Shown here in pieces: positions 1 through 8,575 of a DNA stretch of 64,000 bases (position 1 is its first letter; the number at the start of each line of letters is the position of its first letter). The notes under the pieces were generated by a model. That model had not been told where the DNA came from, made no database searches, and was given only the letters and a program-made list of their open reading frames with translations. Source of the stretch: Nostoc sp. UHCC 0926 (GTDB taxonomy: Bacteria > Cyanobacteriota > Cyanobacteriia > Cyanobacteriales > Nostocaceae); the NCBI RefSeq assembly GCF_028623165.1, contig NZ_CP117768.1, positions 1,240,001-1,304,000 of the forward strand, given 5' to 3'. Position numbers and translations under genes: made by a program.

Positions 1-996
1 ACTTTTTTTCTGCGAAGATAGATATAGTCTCAGAAACCACCAGGTAGTTTTGCCAACAAGATTGATACCAAAGTATGAAACAGTATCCTTGTATTGAAGT
101 TTAAAGTTGTAACTCTTTGAAGTTTGCGTGATTGCTTTAATTTTTTCAAAAGCTTCGATTTCTTCAGCAGTTGTTACTATTTTCGTCGATTCTTGAGATT
201 CCTGCTGTTTATCCTCTTCTTCAATCTCTTGTTCTACTTCAAGTTCAACAGGCTGAATTATTTCTTGGCTAAGTGAGCGAGTCATTAACTCTACTAAACT
301 TCCCTGAATCGATTTTTTAACAATTGGTTTAAATTTATCAATAACTTTACCAGTAATTCGGCCTTTAATTTCATAACTAGGGGCAACTGTAGCGAGTTCA
401 GCCACTAAGAAGCGAACAAATTCTTCAGAAGGAGAACGTAAAAGATTCCCTAGAAGGTGAGTCATACCTTTTACATAAACCATTTCCTCCGCATGGTTGG
501 TAATAGCTGTAACCTCAAAATTATCACGGTGAAAAAATTTGAGGTTATCAATATCTTTAGTATCATATTCCAGGATATTAAAAGTAAAAAATGGCTCCTT
601 GTCCATGACATTTTTATCACGCAAGTCTGTAAAGAAACGGTACTCAACCCCATTAGTGACGATAGCTACTTTTGTTGTCAAAAGTCCATTAAAATAGCGG
701 CTCAATTGTCCATCATGTGCTTCAGCTTTTTGACCACGGGCTTTTGCCTCTACGAGCATAACTATATTATTGTTAATAGCTAAGGCGTAATCTACCTTTT
801 CAAACTGCCCTGCTTTTTTAATAGCAAAATCTGCCACGTATTCCGGCATTACTTCACTAGGGTCATAGACATCGTAGCCAAGAGCACTCAAAAAAGGAAC
901 AATCAGTGCCATCTTAGTAGCTTCTTCACCAACAACTTGGTCAGCCCGCTTACGCACTTGTTCAGACAGCTTGGTAATATCTTCAATGAATCCCAT
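1..996 (-). CDS. Type I restriction HsdR N-terminal-like nuclease domain protein, partial
   Basis: The frame is open from an ATG at 996 down to base 1, so 332 residues are visible and the C-terminus lies outside the window. The N-terminal ~200 residues resemble the stand-alone HsdR-N type nuclease fold. The core is VDYAL followed by a strand ending in LVEAKA, a PD-(D/E)xK-like D...ExK arrangement. A strand reading TKVAIVTNGVEYRFF follows. Residues ~250-290 are Glu/Gln-rich, then a second short globular part begins. No helicase motors or hsdM/hsdS genes are near, so this is not a classical type I enzyme. Such orphan proteins are common in cyanobacteria and their role is unproven. The call is firm for the nuclease-like domain and open for function. 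Confidence 0.8.
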   Translation of the reverse strand, partial: MGFIEDITKLSEQVRKRADQVVGEEATKMALIVPFLSALGYDVYDPSEVMPEYVADFAIKKAGQFEKVDYALAINNNIVMLVEAKARGQKAEAHDGQLSRYFNGLLTTKVAIVTNGVEYRFFTDLRDKNVMDKEPFFTFNILEYDTKDIDNLKFFHRDNFEVTAITNHAEEMVYVKGMTHLLGNLLRSPSEEFVRFLVAELATVAPSYEIKGRITGKVIDKFKPIVKKSIQGSLVELMTRSLSQEIIQPVELEVEQEIEEEDKQQESQESTKIVTTAEEIEAFEKIKAITQTSKSYNFKLQYKDTVSYFGINLVGKTTWWFLRLYLSSQKKS

Positions 997-1267
997 CTTG
1001 TTTGCTCCTGGTATATTAGTGAGTATCAATACAATATTTTTTGTAAAATAGGAGTGATTGTAAGGTGATAAAGTACATTTAAATTGAAAGTGTTAGCGCG
1101 ATCGCCTTCCTTATCACTCCTATAAAAGTATTCCCAAACAAGTATGAGACGGTAACACTTATGACTTGTTCCCAGGTGCAATGGCATCGGTAATGAATGA
1201 CAATAAGTCAGAATAATTTTTGATGAAGCCTCAGTCTATAGGCATTCTCAAAAGAAAAATGCTCAAG

Positions 1268-1702
1268 CTAACTTGTCGTAGCTGCTTTGTTGCCATTTTT
1301 GCTGCCGTTGCCGTTCACGCTGGCAATGAATGACGGTTGCTGTGAACTGGGAACTGGTGACTCACCTCGCAGTCCCTTATGGCGCTGGTTCTTAGGAACA
1401 CCTCCCGCCATGCCGTACTCCACACTGCTTTTACCATATTGAGTAGCAACTCCTAACAGCATATGCTCTGCCATATCTGCTAACTCGCGCTCTGTTTGGA
1501 GCATGTCATGGTACATCTTATCAAGGTTGGAAAGAGCAGTGTTGTATAAATTCTCTCTATTTCGCATCGTCTCAATTAGGGTTGAGAATGCCGGTAGGGT
1601 GAGTCCATTGCCTACATTTAAATTCGGATCAATTGAGTTGATACCAGCAGCACGACGCGCTGCTTTTTCTAACACCTGAGAGGTTCTTTTTCTGCGAGCC
1701 AT
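1268..1702 (-). CDS. Conserved hypothetical protein, basic N-terminus
   Basis: A 144-residue protein that I do not recognise. It starts with a basic segment (MARRKRT), has a helical middle of ~70 residues with alternating charges (NLDKMYHDMLQTERELADM), and ends in a low-complexity Ser/Gly/Asn/Lys tail. The helical middle could be a coiled coil. It lies alone between the HsdR-N-like gene and a 63-bp tandem repeat array, all on the minus strand. No signal peptide or membrane segment is seen. Codon use and normal amino-acid composition support a real gene; function is unknown. Confidence 0.6.
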   Translation of the reverse strand: MARRKRTSQVLEKAARRAAGINSIDPNLNVGNGLTLPAFSTLIETMRNRENLYNTALSNLDKMYHDMLQTERELADMAEHMLLGVATQYGKSSVEYGMAGGVPKNQRHKGLRGESPVPSSQQPSFIASVNGNGSKNGNKAATTS

Positions 1703-1837
1703 GATCTGAGCCTTGTAATCTAGTACGGTTAATATTCTTTACTTTAAAAAACTTCCGTATTGATCCGCTTGAGAGAACTCCGGCAATTCTCCAATGGTTT
1801 TTGTTACATAGCGATCGTTGTCATGAATGTGCGATAT

Positions 1838-2204
1838 ACCGAAATCAGAAAGCAATCAAGCTTTTGAGAAAGCAATATGCCTTTTTACTTGCTGAATCTA
1901 CCGAAATTAGTAAGCAATCAAGTATTTTGAGAAAGCAATATGCCTTTTTGCTTGCTGAATTTACTGAAATAAATACGTGATATACCGAAATGAGAAAGCA
2001 ATTAAGCATTTTAAGAAAGCAATATGTCTCTTTGCTTGCTAAATCTACCAAAATCAGAAAGCAATCAAGCATTTTGAGAAAGCAATATGCCTTTTTGCTT
2101 GCTGAATCTACCGAAATTAGAAAGCAATCAAGCATTTTGAGAAAGCAATATGCCTTTTTGCTTGCTGAATCTACCGAAATTAGAAAGCAATCAAGCATTT
2201 TGAG
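1838..2204. repeat. 63-bp imperfect tandem repeat array
   Basis: About five full and one partial copy of a 63-bp unit containing AGAAAGCAATCAAGCATTTT and GCTTGCTGAATCTACCGAAA. The third unit is longer and carries a second copy of the GATATACCGAAAT leader, so there is a higher-order duplication. Because 63 is a multiple of three, the array stays open in frames on both strands (for instance 1990-2208 on the plus strand), but those frames are repeat artefacts. It fills the gap between 1702 and the WD40 gene; I see no other feature there. Confidence 0.9.
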
Positions 2205-2231
2205 TTAGGATTGCTATATAGCGAATTGGTA

Positions 2232-3305
2232 TTAGTTAATTTGCCAAATATGAATAGTGCTATCCTCATTGCTACTAGCGAGGGTTTTACCATCTGGACT
2301 AAGAGCAACCGCTAAAACAGAACTGGAACCATCCTGAAAGGTGTGCAACAGTTTTAAAGTCTCTAAGCTCCACAGTTTAATACTGCCATCATAATTGCCG
2401 CAGATCAGAATTTTTCCATCGGGGCTGATGGTAAGAGATTCAACTGAACTAAAATTGTCAGGAAACTCATGCAGTAGTTTTCCAGTTTGAAGATTCCATA
2501 ACTTCAGGGTACTAATTGCACGATTTCGAGAAACTAATTGACCAAAACTGCCAGTGACGAGCTTTTTGCTATCTGGAGTAATGGCAATAGCATCAACTCC
2601 GGTTTTATGTCCTTTGAGAACATGGCGCGTTTTTTTAGTTTGCAGATCAATCAGCCTAATTGTATTGTCATCGCCACCCCCAGTACTAACAAGGGTTTGT
2701 ATATCAGGGCTAATTGTAACCTTACTCACATAATCTGAGTGTGCAGCAATGGTATTAAGCAACTTAAGCGTGTGTAAATCCCAAAGCTTGATTGTGCGAT
2801 CATCACTGCCACTAACAATAAATCTACCATCTGAACTAATAGCAACGGTTTCTACTGGCAGCGTATGTCCACTTTCGATGTTAAGCATTAATTGAGTACG
2901 TAAATCCCAAACCTTCATTGTTGGGGTGGTTATTCCACCACTTACAATCCGCTTGCCATCTGGACTAATAGCAATTGAAGTAACACCATCTGAGTGAGCA
3001 TCTAAACTACGCAGTAATTTTCCAGTGCGGAGATTCCAGAATTTAATAGTATCATCTCTACCTCCACTAATCAGGGTTTGCCCATCCGGGCTAATCACAA
3101 CTGCTCGAACACCAAAAGTCACTTTTTTATGGCCGGTCAGTGTGTGAACAAGTTGAATATGTGATTGTGACTGAGTAATTGTACTCCTGCCAATGGGAGG
3201 ATTTGAACTGGAAGAATGGACATCAATGACAATGACAGTGATGTTTACTGCAATAGCTAAGGCTGTAATAGCTAGTTTGGATTTGAGAAAATTCAATGAT
3301 TTCAT
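2232..3305 (-). CDS. Secreted or membrane-anchored WD40 repeat protein, seven blades
   Basis: 357 residues. Residues ~8-30 form a hydrophobic N-terminal segment that is a signal peptide or anchor. From residue ~50 to the end there are seven WD40 units, each ending in a strand such as TIKFWNL, TMKVWDL, TIKLWDL, TIRLIDL, TLKLWNL, SIKLWSL and TIHIWQIN, with SPDG turns between. Seven units make one complete propeller with no catalytic domain attached, so it is probably a protein-interaction scaffold on the periplasmic side. The repeats have diverged from each other, unlike the near-identical repeats of recently expanded cyanobacterial WD40 proteins. Partner unknown. Confidence 0.85.
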   Translation of the reverse strand: MKSLNFLKSKLAITALAIAVNITVIVIDVHSSSSNPPIGRSTITQSQSHIQLVHTLTGHKKVTFGVRAVVISPDGQTLISGGRDDTIKFWNLRTGKLLRSLDAHSDGVTSIAISPDGKRIVSGGITTPTMKVWDLRTQLMLNIESGHTLPVETVAISSDGRFIVSGSDDRTIKLWDLHTLKLLNTIAAHSDYVSKVTISPDIQTLVSTGGGDDNTIRLIDLQTKKTRHVLKGHKTGVDAIAITPDSKKLVTGSFGQLVSRNRAISTLKLWNLQTGKLLHEFPDNFSSVESLTISPDGKILICGNYDGSIKLWSLETLKLLHTFQDGSSSVLAVALSPDGKTLASSNEDSTIHIWQIN

Positions 3306-3367
3306 GGCAGTGAGGAACGATATTATATAATAGGGTTCCCATTTTATGGGGTGCGTAGTTTACCGGA

Positions 3368-3540
3368 CTTCTCTACGAGACGCTGCGCGTAGCAATATCT
3401 CCGTAGAGGTACGACAGGCTACTTCGACTGCGCTCAGTACCTGACTTTTCACGGTATGTGGAAAACCTCTCTCTAAATCTCTCTCCTACAAGGAGAGAGA
3501 CTTTGAATTTTCCCCCTTCCCGTTTCGGGAAGGGGGCTAG
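3368..3540. repeat. Dispersed palindromic repeats (SDR-like) and C/T-rich hairpins
   Basis: In the gap 3306-3762, CTCTACG (3370s) and CGTAGAG (3410s) bracket GACGCTGCGCGTAGC, the core also found at 18.1, 19.3 and 49.2 kb. Two more hairpins follow: TCTCTCTCC/GGAGAGAGA (3478-3500) and CCCCCTTCCC/GGGAAGGGGG (3512-3536). Small dispersed repeats of this sort are known from Nostoc genomes (Elhai et al. 2008). No gene is evident except a possible frame interrupted by the intron downstream. Confidence 0.75.
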
Positions 3541-3762
3541 GGGGTTAGGTCAATCGTTAGCTTTTCCACATGATCTGAATTGTCAGCCGTTCTCTTGATA
3601 TCTCATTTAAACGGCAATTCAGAGACTTGTAATGCCAAATTGGTAGAATCTTTCTGTGTTCATTTGAAGTGCTGCCGTCACTTCACCTTTTTCTTAACGC
3701 AGGAATGCAAAGAGTTGATGGCAGTATGGTCAAATACCTCTGCTAGTTCAATAGATAACTTT

Positions 3763-5985
3763 GTGCGATTCGTTGATTAGTGAATCATGGTAATCAGTCC
3801 GTAAATAACTAATCCAGCCCGACAGCAGATTACTGTCATTAAAGGCTGAACTCTCGGTCAGATGCAGGTGCAAGTCCTGCCATTCAGACTCAGAATTGAC
3901 TCCTTATCTGCCCACACCGAACAAGCTCGGTTCTTGTAGAGTGAAGCTGGGAACAGGGCGCAATCAGACGACCGTTGCGGGTTGACACTGGTGCTAACGG
4001 GGAGTTCCTACGATGAAACAAAGCCTAAAAAAGCGACTTATCTATGGGAAAGGGCGCAAATAAAAACTCTCCTTATTCCGACTGGAGTTTATTCCCGCCG
4101 GGACGTGAAGTTATCACCGGTAAGAGTCAAGGGAATCCAGTAGTCGAAATGGCTGCATCTAACGGGACAATCAATCTCTCCGAGGGAACGAATAAAAACG
4201 ATTTGTGAGTCCTGGGGCTTTCGTTCCCCAAGTAGGCTAGACGAGAAGCGGAACTCTCACAAGTCGGGTAGGACAGACCGTAATTGGTCTGAGGTGTTCA
4301 GAATACACAAACTCTAGAAGAGAAAATGATTAGGCACAGTTACAAAACTAGTGAATCTTGGAGAGCTTTACCGTGGAAGAAATTCCGCCGTAACCTTTTC
4401 CGCCTTCAAAAGCGCGTGTACAAAGCTGTTCAAGTTGGAGACAAGCGGAAGGCTAGGTCACTCCAAAAGCTTATTCTAAAATCAACCTCGGCTCGATTTC
4501 TTGCAATTAGACTTGTATCTCAGCTAAATGCTGGAAAAAAGACGGGTGGTATTGATGGTAAGAAATCACTCTCATTTGAAGAACGCTTCAACCTTGAAGA
4601 ACTACTGAAAATGAATAGCGGAAATTGGAAGCATCAAGGACTACGGGAAATCCCTATCCCCAAGAAGGACGGGAGTACCAGAATGCTAAAGATACCAACC
4701 ATCGCGGATAGAGCCTGGCAATGCCTAGCAAAATATGCACTTGAACCAGCACACGAAGCCACTTTCCACGCTAGAAGTTATGGGTTCAGAACTGGGCGCT
4801 CTGCCCACGATGCACAGAAGTACATCTTTAGCAACCTAAACTCCGAGGCTAACGGAATAAATAAGCGAGTAATTGAACTCGATATTGAAAAGTGCTTCGA
4901 TAGGATTAATCACTCATCAATAATGGACGAACTCATCGCCCCTTTTGGCTTAAAACTCGGTATTTTCCGATGCCTTAAGGCAGGAGTCAACCCAGAATTC
5001 CCTGAACAAGGAACACCCCAAGGGGGAGTAGTTAGCCCACTATTAGCCAACATTGCACTTAACGGGATTGAAAGTATCCACAGATACAATAAACAAGGAA
5101 ATAGAAGAATCACTGATAAAACCTCAAAAGGGGATATCAGAGAACCATCAATCCGTTACGCGGATGACATGGTTATTATACTCCGACCCGAAGATGATGC
5201 AACAGAGATACTTGAAAGAATCAGCGAGTTCCTCCGTATACGCGGAATGAATGTAAGCCAAAAGAAAACCAAAGTGACCGCAGCGACAGATGGATTTGAT
5301 TTCCTCGGCTGGCACTTCAAAGTACAGAAAAACGGAAAGTTTAACAGCACTCCCTCAGTGGACAACTTCAAAGCATTCCGTAAGAAAGTAAAACACATCG
5401 TCAACAACTCGAATTATGGTTCTATCGTGAAGGCTGAGAAATTAGCCCCGGTAGTTAGAGGGTGGAGAAATTACCATAAGTTCTGCAAGATGGGTGGGTC
5501 AAAGTTTTCCTTATGGCACATCAATCATAGAGCTTTTAAGGTATTCAATAAGGAAACCAAGCAAAATCGTCATACATGCAGGAAGCTAATAAAAAAAGCA
5601 TTCCCAGCTGTTCCTTACTCCGAAAGTAAACACGTCATGGTTAAGGGAACGAAATCCCCCTATGACGGAGATACAGCCTACTGGAGCGAGCGTAACAGTA
5701 AACTCTACAACGGCGAAACTTCTATTGCTCTTAAGAAGCAAAACCATAGATGTGCATCCTGCGGCTTAAAGTTCATCGATGAGGAACGGGTTCACCTGCA
5801 TCACATCGACGGAAATCACGTCAACTGGAAGAAAAATAATCTTGAAGCAATTCATGAGAGTTGCCACGATTACAAACACATAAGCAAACGCGCAAGCGGA
5901 GAACATCGGAAGCTGGGTGCGATGAAAGTCGCACGCCCAGATTTAACTGAGAGATGCGCGGGATAATACCCGCCATCGACTCAAC
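3763..5985 (+). mobile_element. Group II intron, full length with intact ORF
   Basis: The 5' end is GTGCG at 3763, followed by a GATTC/GAATC stem typical of domain I. The nine bases before it (3754-3762, GATAACTTT) pair with GAAGTTATC at 4107-4115 with one G-U pair, a convincing IBS1-EBS1 match that fixes the 5' boundary. Domain V is at 5910-5943 (AGC triad, TGCGATGAAAGTCGCA hairpin). Domain VI follows, with TGAG (5949) pairing CTCA (5979). The likely 3' end is ...CAAC at 5985, though other AY endings within a few bases are possible. All RNA parts and the protein look intact, so the element may still move. Confidence 0.88.
4326..5966 (+). CDS. ltrA: Group II intron reverse transcriptase/maturase with HNH endonuclease
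   Basis: 546 residues encoded in intron domain IV. The reverse-transcriptase domain spans ~50-350 and keeps the catalytic YADD at 278-281 and the TPQGGVVSP motif before it. The maturase X region follows (~360-440, including VVRGWRNYHKF). A Cys-containing HNH nuclease is at 476-520 (CASCG...HLHHIDGNH...NLEAIHESCH). It would splice the intron RNA and drive retrohoming by target-primed reverse transcription. The reading frame does not stop before domain V: the last ~20 residues, including GAMKVARP, are translated from the domain V/VI RNA itself. There is no sign of decay. Confidence 0.93.
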   Translation: MIRHSYKTSESWRALPWKKFRRNLFRLQKRVYKAVQVGDKRKARSLQKLILKSTSARFLAIRLVSQLNAGKKTGGIDGKKSLSFEERFNLEELLKMNSGNWKHQGLREIPIPKKDGSTRMLKIPTIADRAWQCLAKYALEPAHEATFHARSYGFRTGRSAHDAQKYIFSNLNSEANGINKRVIELDIEKCFDRINHSSIMDELIAPFGLKLGIFRCLKAGVNPEFPEQGTPQGGVVSPLLANIALNGIESIHRYNKQGNRRITDKTSKGDIREPSIRYADDMVIILRPEDDATEILERISEFLRIRGMNVSQKKTKVTAATDGFDFLGWHFKVQKNGKFNSTPSVDNFKAFRKKVKHIVNNSNYGSIVKAEKLAPVVRGWRNYHKFCKMGGSKFSLWHINHRAFKVFNKETKQNRHTCRKLIKKAFPAVPYSESKHVMVKGTKSPYDGDTAYWSERNSKLYNGETSIALKKQNHRCASCGLKFIDEERVHLHHIDGNHVNWKKNNLEAIHESCHDYKHISKRASGEHRKLGAMKVARPDLTERCAG

Positions 5986-6117
5986 CTAGCAAAGTTCGTT
6001 AAGCACGTCCAATTTAGGTCGGTTGTTACACACACCAGTCTGATTGTGATTAGTCATAATGTAGTGTAGTAGTGCAATACATTGCACTGTTACAAAAGCT
6101 AAATACAGAGGTAAACT

Positions 6118-6300
6118 ATGTTTCCTTTTTGGGGTAATCCCTGTTATGGAAGCGAACCCATTTCGCGCAAAGCTGGCTTAGAGCGGAAATTAAAATTCTT
6201 GATTTGGATGCGAGATGATTTAGAGTCCAAACTAGCTGGCGTTAATGCTTCTATTGATACCATTCGGCAGCAAATAGAACGTTCAGACTCAACTGTTTAG
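6118..6300 (+). CDS. Small hypothetical protein
   Basis: 60 residues, unrecognised. The ATG is preceded by CAGAGGTAAACT, with AGAGG at ribosome-binding spacing. A TATAAT-like CATAATGTAG lies ~60 bases upstream. The C-terminal half is a charged amphipathic helix (RDDLESKLAGVNASIDTIRQQIE) typical of a short coiled coil. It sits just downstream of the group II intron and is probably transcribed on its own. No membrane segment is seen. Being short, it could be spurious, but the ribosome site and composition favour a real gene. Confidence 0.5.
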   Translation: MFPFWGNPCYGSEPISRKAGLERKLKFLIWMRDDLESKLAGVNASIDTIRQQIERSDSTV

Positions 6301-6555
6301 AACTTAGTTCTTGCATTTGTACTTAAGCCGATTGTAACTTCTTTGTGACAGAGCGCTGTAAATGGGCTGCATCAGTGTTGTAGGTCTTTGTACAGCGCCC
6401 TGTCATAAACTGGCGCACAAAAAAGGCAGTCTTGAAAAACGAAGTCCAGCCTTTTGTGTCGCTGGAACTAACCTTGAATAAATAACTTAAGACAGAGGTA
6501 CAGTAACCTAGAGTTTATTAATATCTGGAAGTTAGAGCCGTAATCGTCACTTAAC

Positions 6556-7266
6556 GTGCCAAAACTTATAAAAATGAAAAATATTATCTCGATTGGTTGG
6601 AATAGCTGGTTAAAACGGCACAAGGAATCTATTTTACTATTTGACTCAATTGCTACCGCTAATGAGATTGCCTTTATACTTAACGGTCAATGGGATGGCT
6701 GCAATGGTGTGATCATAGCTAAATGTGATGAGGTAGCTGTTAATACTGCGGCCAAACTATTAGAAGCTACATGGTGTTATCAAGGCGCATCAAAAGCTGT
6801 TTTAGACAGAGTAACAACTGATGAACTTTTACGCCGTTATGCAATGGGAGAAAGAAATTTTATTAATGCTAATTTGAGGTGTGCAGTATTTGCATCAGCG
6901 AAACTGAGTGAAATTAACCTAAGTTATGCAAAGTTGAGTTGGGCAGACTTAAGTCAAGCCAATCTAAGTAAAGCCGATTTAACGGCGGCAGACCTAAGTG
7001 AAGCTAATTTAAGTGGAGCCGACCTGAGTAAGGCATACCTAATGAGGACAAACCTAACCAAGGCAGACCTGCAACAAGCTTCACTGAGGGGAGCTAATCT
7101 AAGTAACGCTAACTTAAGTGAAGTTAACCTCACTGATGCAGACCTAAGAGGAGCTAATCTAGCATTAGCAGACCTAAGAGGGGCAAATTTTAACTTCTGC
7201 AATTTGAGTGGGGCTAACCTAACAGGTGCCAAGTTAATTGAAAGTGACTTGGCTTTTGCTCTCTAA
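6556..7266 (+). CDS. Pentapeptide repeat protein
   Basis: 236 residues. The first ~100 form a globular part I do not recognise, containing two possibly exposed Cys (GCNGV, AKCDE). From ~105 to the end there are about 25 pentapeptides of the A(D/N)LXX type (ADLSQANLSKADLTAADLSEANLSGADL and so on), which fold into a right-handed quadrilateral beta helix. Function in this family ranges from gyrase mimicry to scaffolding and cannot be read from the repeats. The start shown is GTG; an ATG at 6574 would remove six residues. The gene stands alone, with a 255-bp gap upstream holding nothing obvious. Confidence 0.85.
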   Translation: MPKLIKMKNIISIGWNSWLKRHKESILLFDSIATANEIAFILNGQWDGCNGVIIAKCDEVAVNTAAKLLEATWCYQGASKAVLDRVTTDELLRRYAMGERNFINANLRCAVFASAKLSEINLSYAKLSWADLSQANLSKADLTAADLSEANLSGADLSKAYLMRTNLTKADLQQASLRGANLSNANLSEVNLTDADLRGANLALADLRGANFNFCNLSGANLTGAKLIESDLAFAL

Positions 7267-7377
7267 TGAGTAGACCTGGAGGCAATGTATTTTAAGTGAA
7301 AAATAGTAATTTATATTATTTCAACTTAAACCAGGTTTTTGCAATGATTTATATTGAAATTCAGCAACGTTAAAATT

Positions 7378-8358
7378 TTACTTAGTTTGAAAGATATTTT
7401 GTACCATTTTTTTGTCTGCATTTGTCGCCGCCCTATCCAACTCTGCAATCTCATTGCCGTCTAATTGCCAACCCAATGCACCAATATTTTCCCTTGCCTG
7501 TTCCACATTCTTTGCTCCAGGAATAGGAATGGTTCCTTTACAGATGCACCAATTAATTGCTACCTGTGACATGGTTTTGTTTCTAGACTGTGCCACCTCT
7601 TGTAAACATGCCAAAAGCGATCGCATTCCTGGTAATATCTGCCTAAACAGCAGACCTCGGATGCCTTTGGGCAAAGGGCCTTGCTCAAAGTATTTTCCTG
7701 TCAGTAGTCCCAAAGCTAGAGGGCTGTAGGCAATCAATTTGATTCCCAACTCATCACAAAGGTCTTTGAGCTTTAGTTGAGTGACAGGATATGTAGACAA
7801 CAAAGAGTATTGAACTTGCACAGTAGTAATAGGAACGCCTCGTTCAGCAAACTTTTTCTGTACCTGCTTAAGCCGCTTAGGCCCATAATTAGATAGTCCC
7901 ACTCCCTTAACCAGTCCTTGCTCATACAAATCGCCAAGACCATCTAACAGCCCTCCCTCTTGCCAAGGAGCATAGTTTGCTGTAGACCAGTGCATCTGTA
8001 CCAAATCTACGTTTCTTCCCAGGCGTTGGGCAGATGATTTGCAAGCTTTTACCATTGACTGACGTGTCCATCTCCACGGATAAGCAGCAAGCTTAGTAGC
8101 AATACAAATATTTTCCTTACCTGAACCTACATATTCTCGGTTGAATCGTCCCAGGAGTAACTCACTACGACCATTCAATCTCCCAGTTCCGTAAGAATCA
8201 CCTGTATCAAATAAAGTCACAGCGTTGCTTACACAAAGGTTAAAGACGGCTTGCAACTGGTCATCCATACTTTCGTTATATCCCCAAAGCAGTTGGTTGC
8301 CCCAGGCCCAAGTCCCGCAGCCCATGCTTGGGAGGGAGAGTTGTTGGAGAGTCTGCAT
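7378..8358 (-). CDS. Aldo/keto reductase
   Basis: 326 residues, normal length for the family. The NAD(P)H-dependent reductase TIM barrel is indicated by the catalytic set Asp (LFDTGDSYG), Tyr in the same motif, Lys (CIATKLA) and His (VQMHWS). The cofactor-binding C-terminal part reads PIPGAKNVEQARENIGALGW. A GLSNYGPK motif is also present. It probably reduces small aldehydes or ketones; the substrate is not predictable. It faces ilvA across a 208-bp intergenic region, so the two are divergently transcribed. All motifs are intact. Confidence 0.93.
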   Translation of the reverse strand: MQTLQQLSLPSMGCGTWAWGNQLLWGYNESMDDQLQAVFNLCVSNAVTLFDTGDSYGTGRLNGRSELLLGRFNREYVGSGKENICIATKLAAYPWRWTRQSMVKACKSSAQRLGRNVDLVQMHWSTANYAPWQEGGLLDGLGDLYEQGLVKGVGLSNYGPKRLKQVQKKFAERGVPITTVQVQYSLLSTYPVTQLKLKDLCDELGIKLIAYSPLALGLLTGKYFEQGPLPKGIRGLLFRQILPGMRSLLACLQEVAQSRNKTMSQVAINWCICKGTIPIPGAKNVEQARENIGALGWQLDGNEIAELDRAATNADKKMVQNIFQTK

Positions 8359-8575
8359 CTTTGCTCTCTGTAGATTGCCTTATTAATTATCAGGCATATA
8401 GCAGGTATTAACGCGCGAGTAGCAAATTCATCGGCTGCTGTATAAGCAGATATATTTACATAGTTTAGTCTCTTTCTATAATCCATCCAAGATGCGATCG
8501 GTGAATTAAAACCAGTGCGATCGCTTGTAACGTAAAATTAATTTCCATCTGACATTTGTTAACACCTTGACACCC

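Noticed and set aside
1845..2208. Open frames on both strands through the 63-bp repeat
   Set aside because: The repeat period is a multiple of three, so frames stay open by construction; no ribosome site and identical peptide repeats on both strands.
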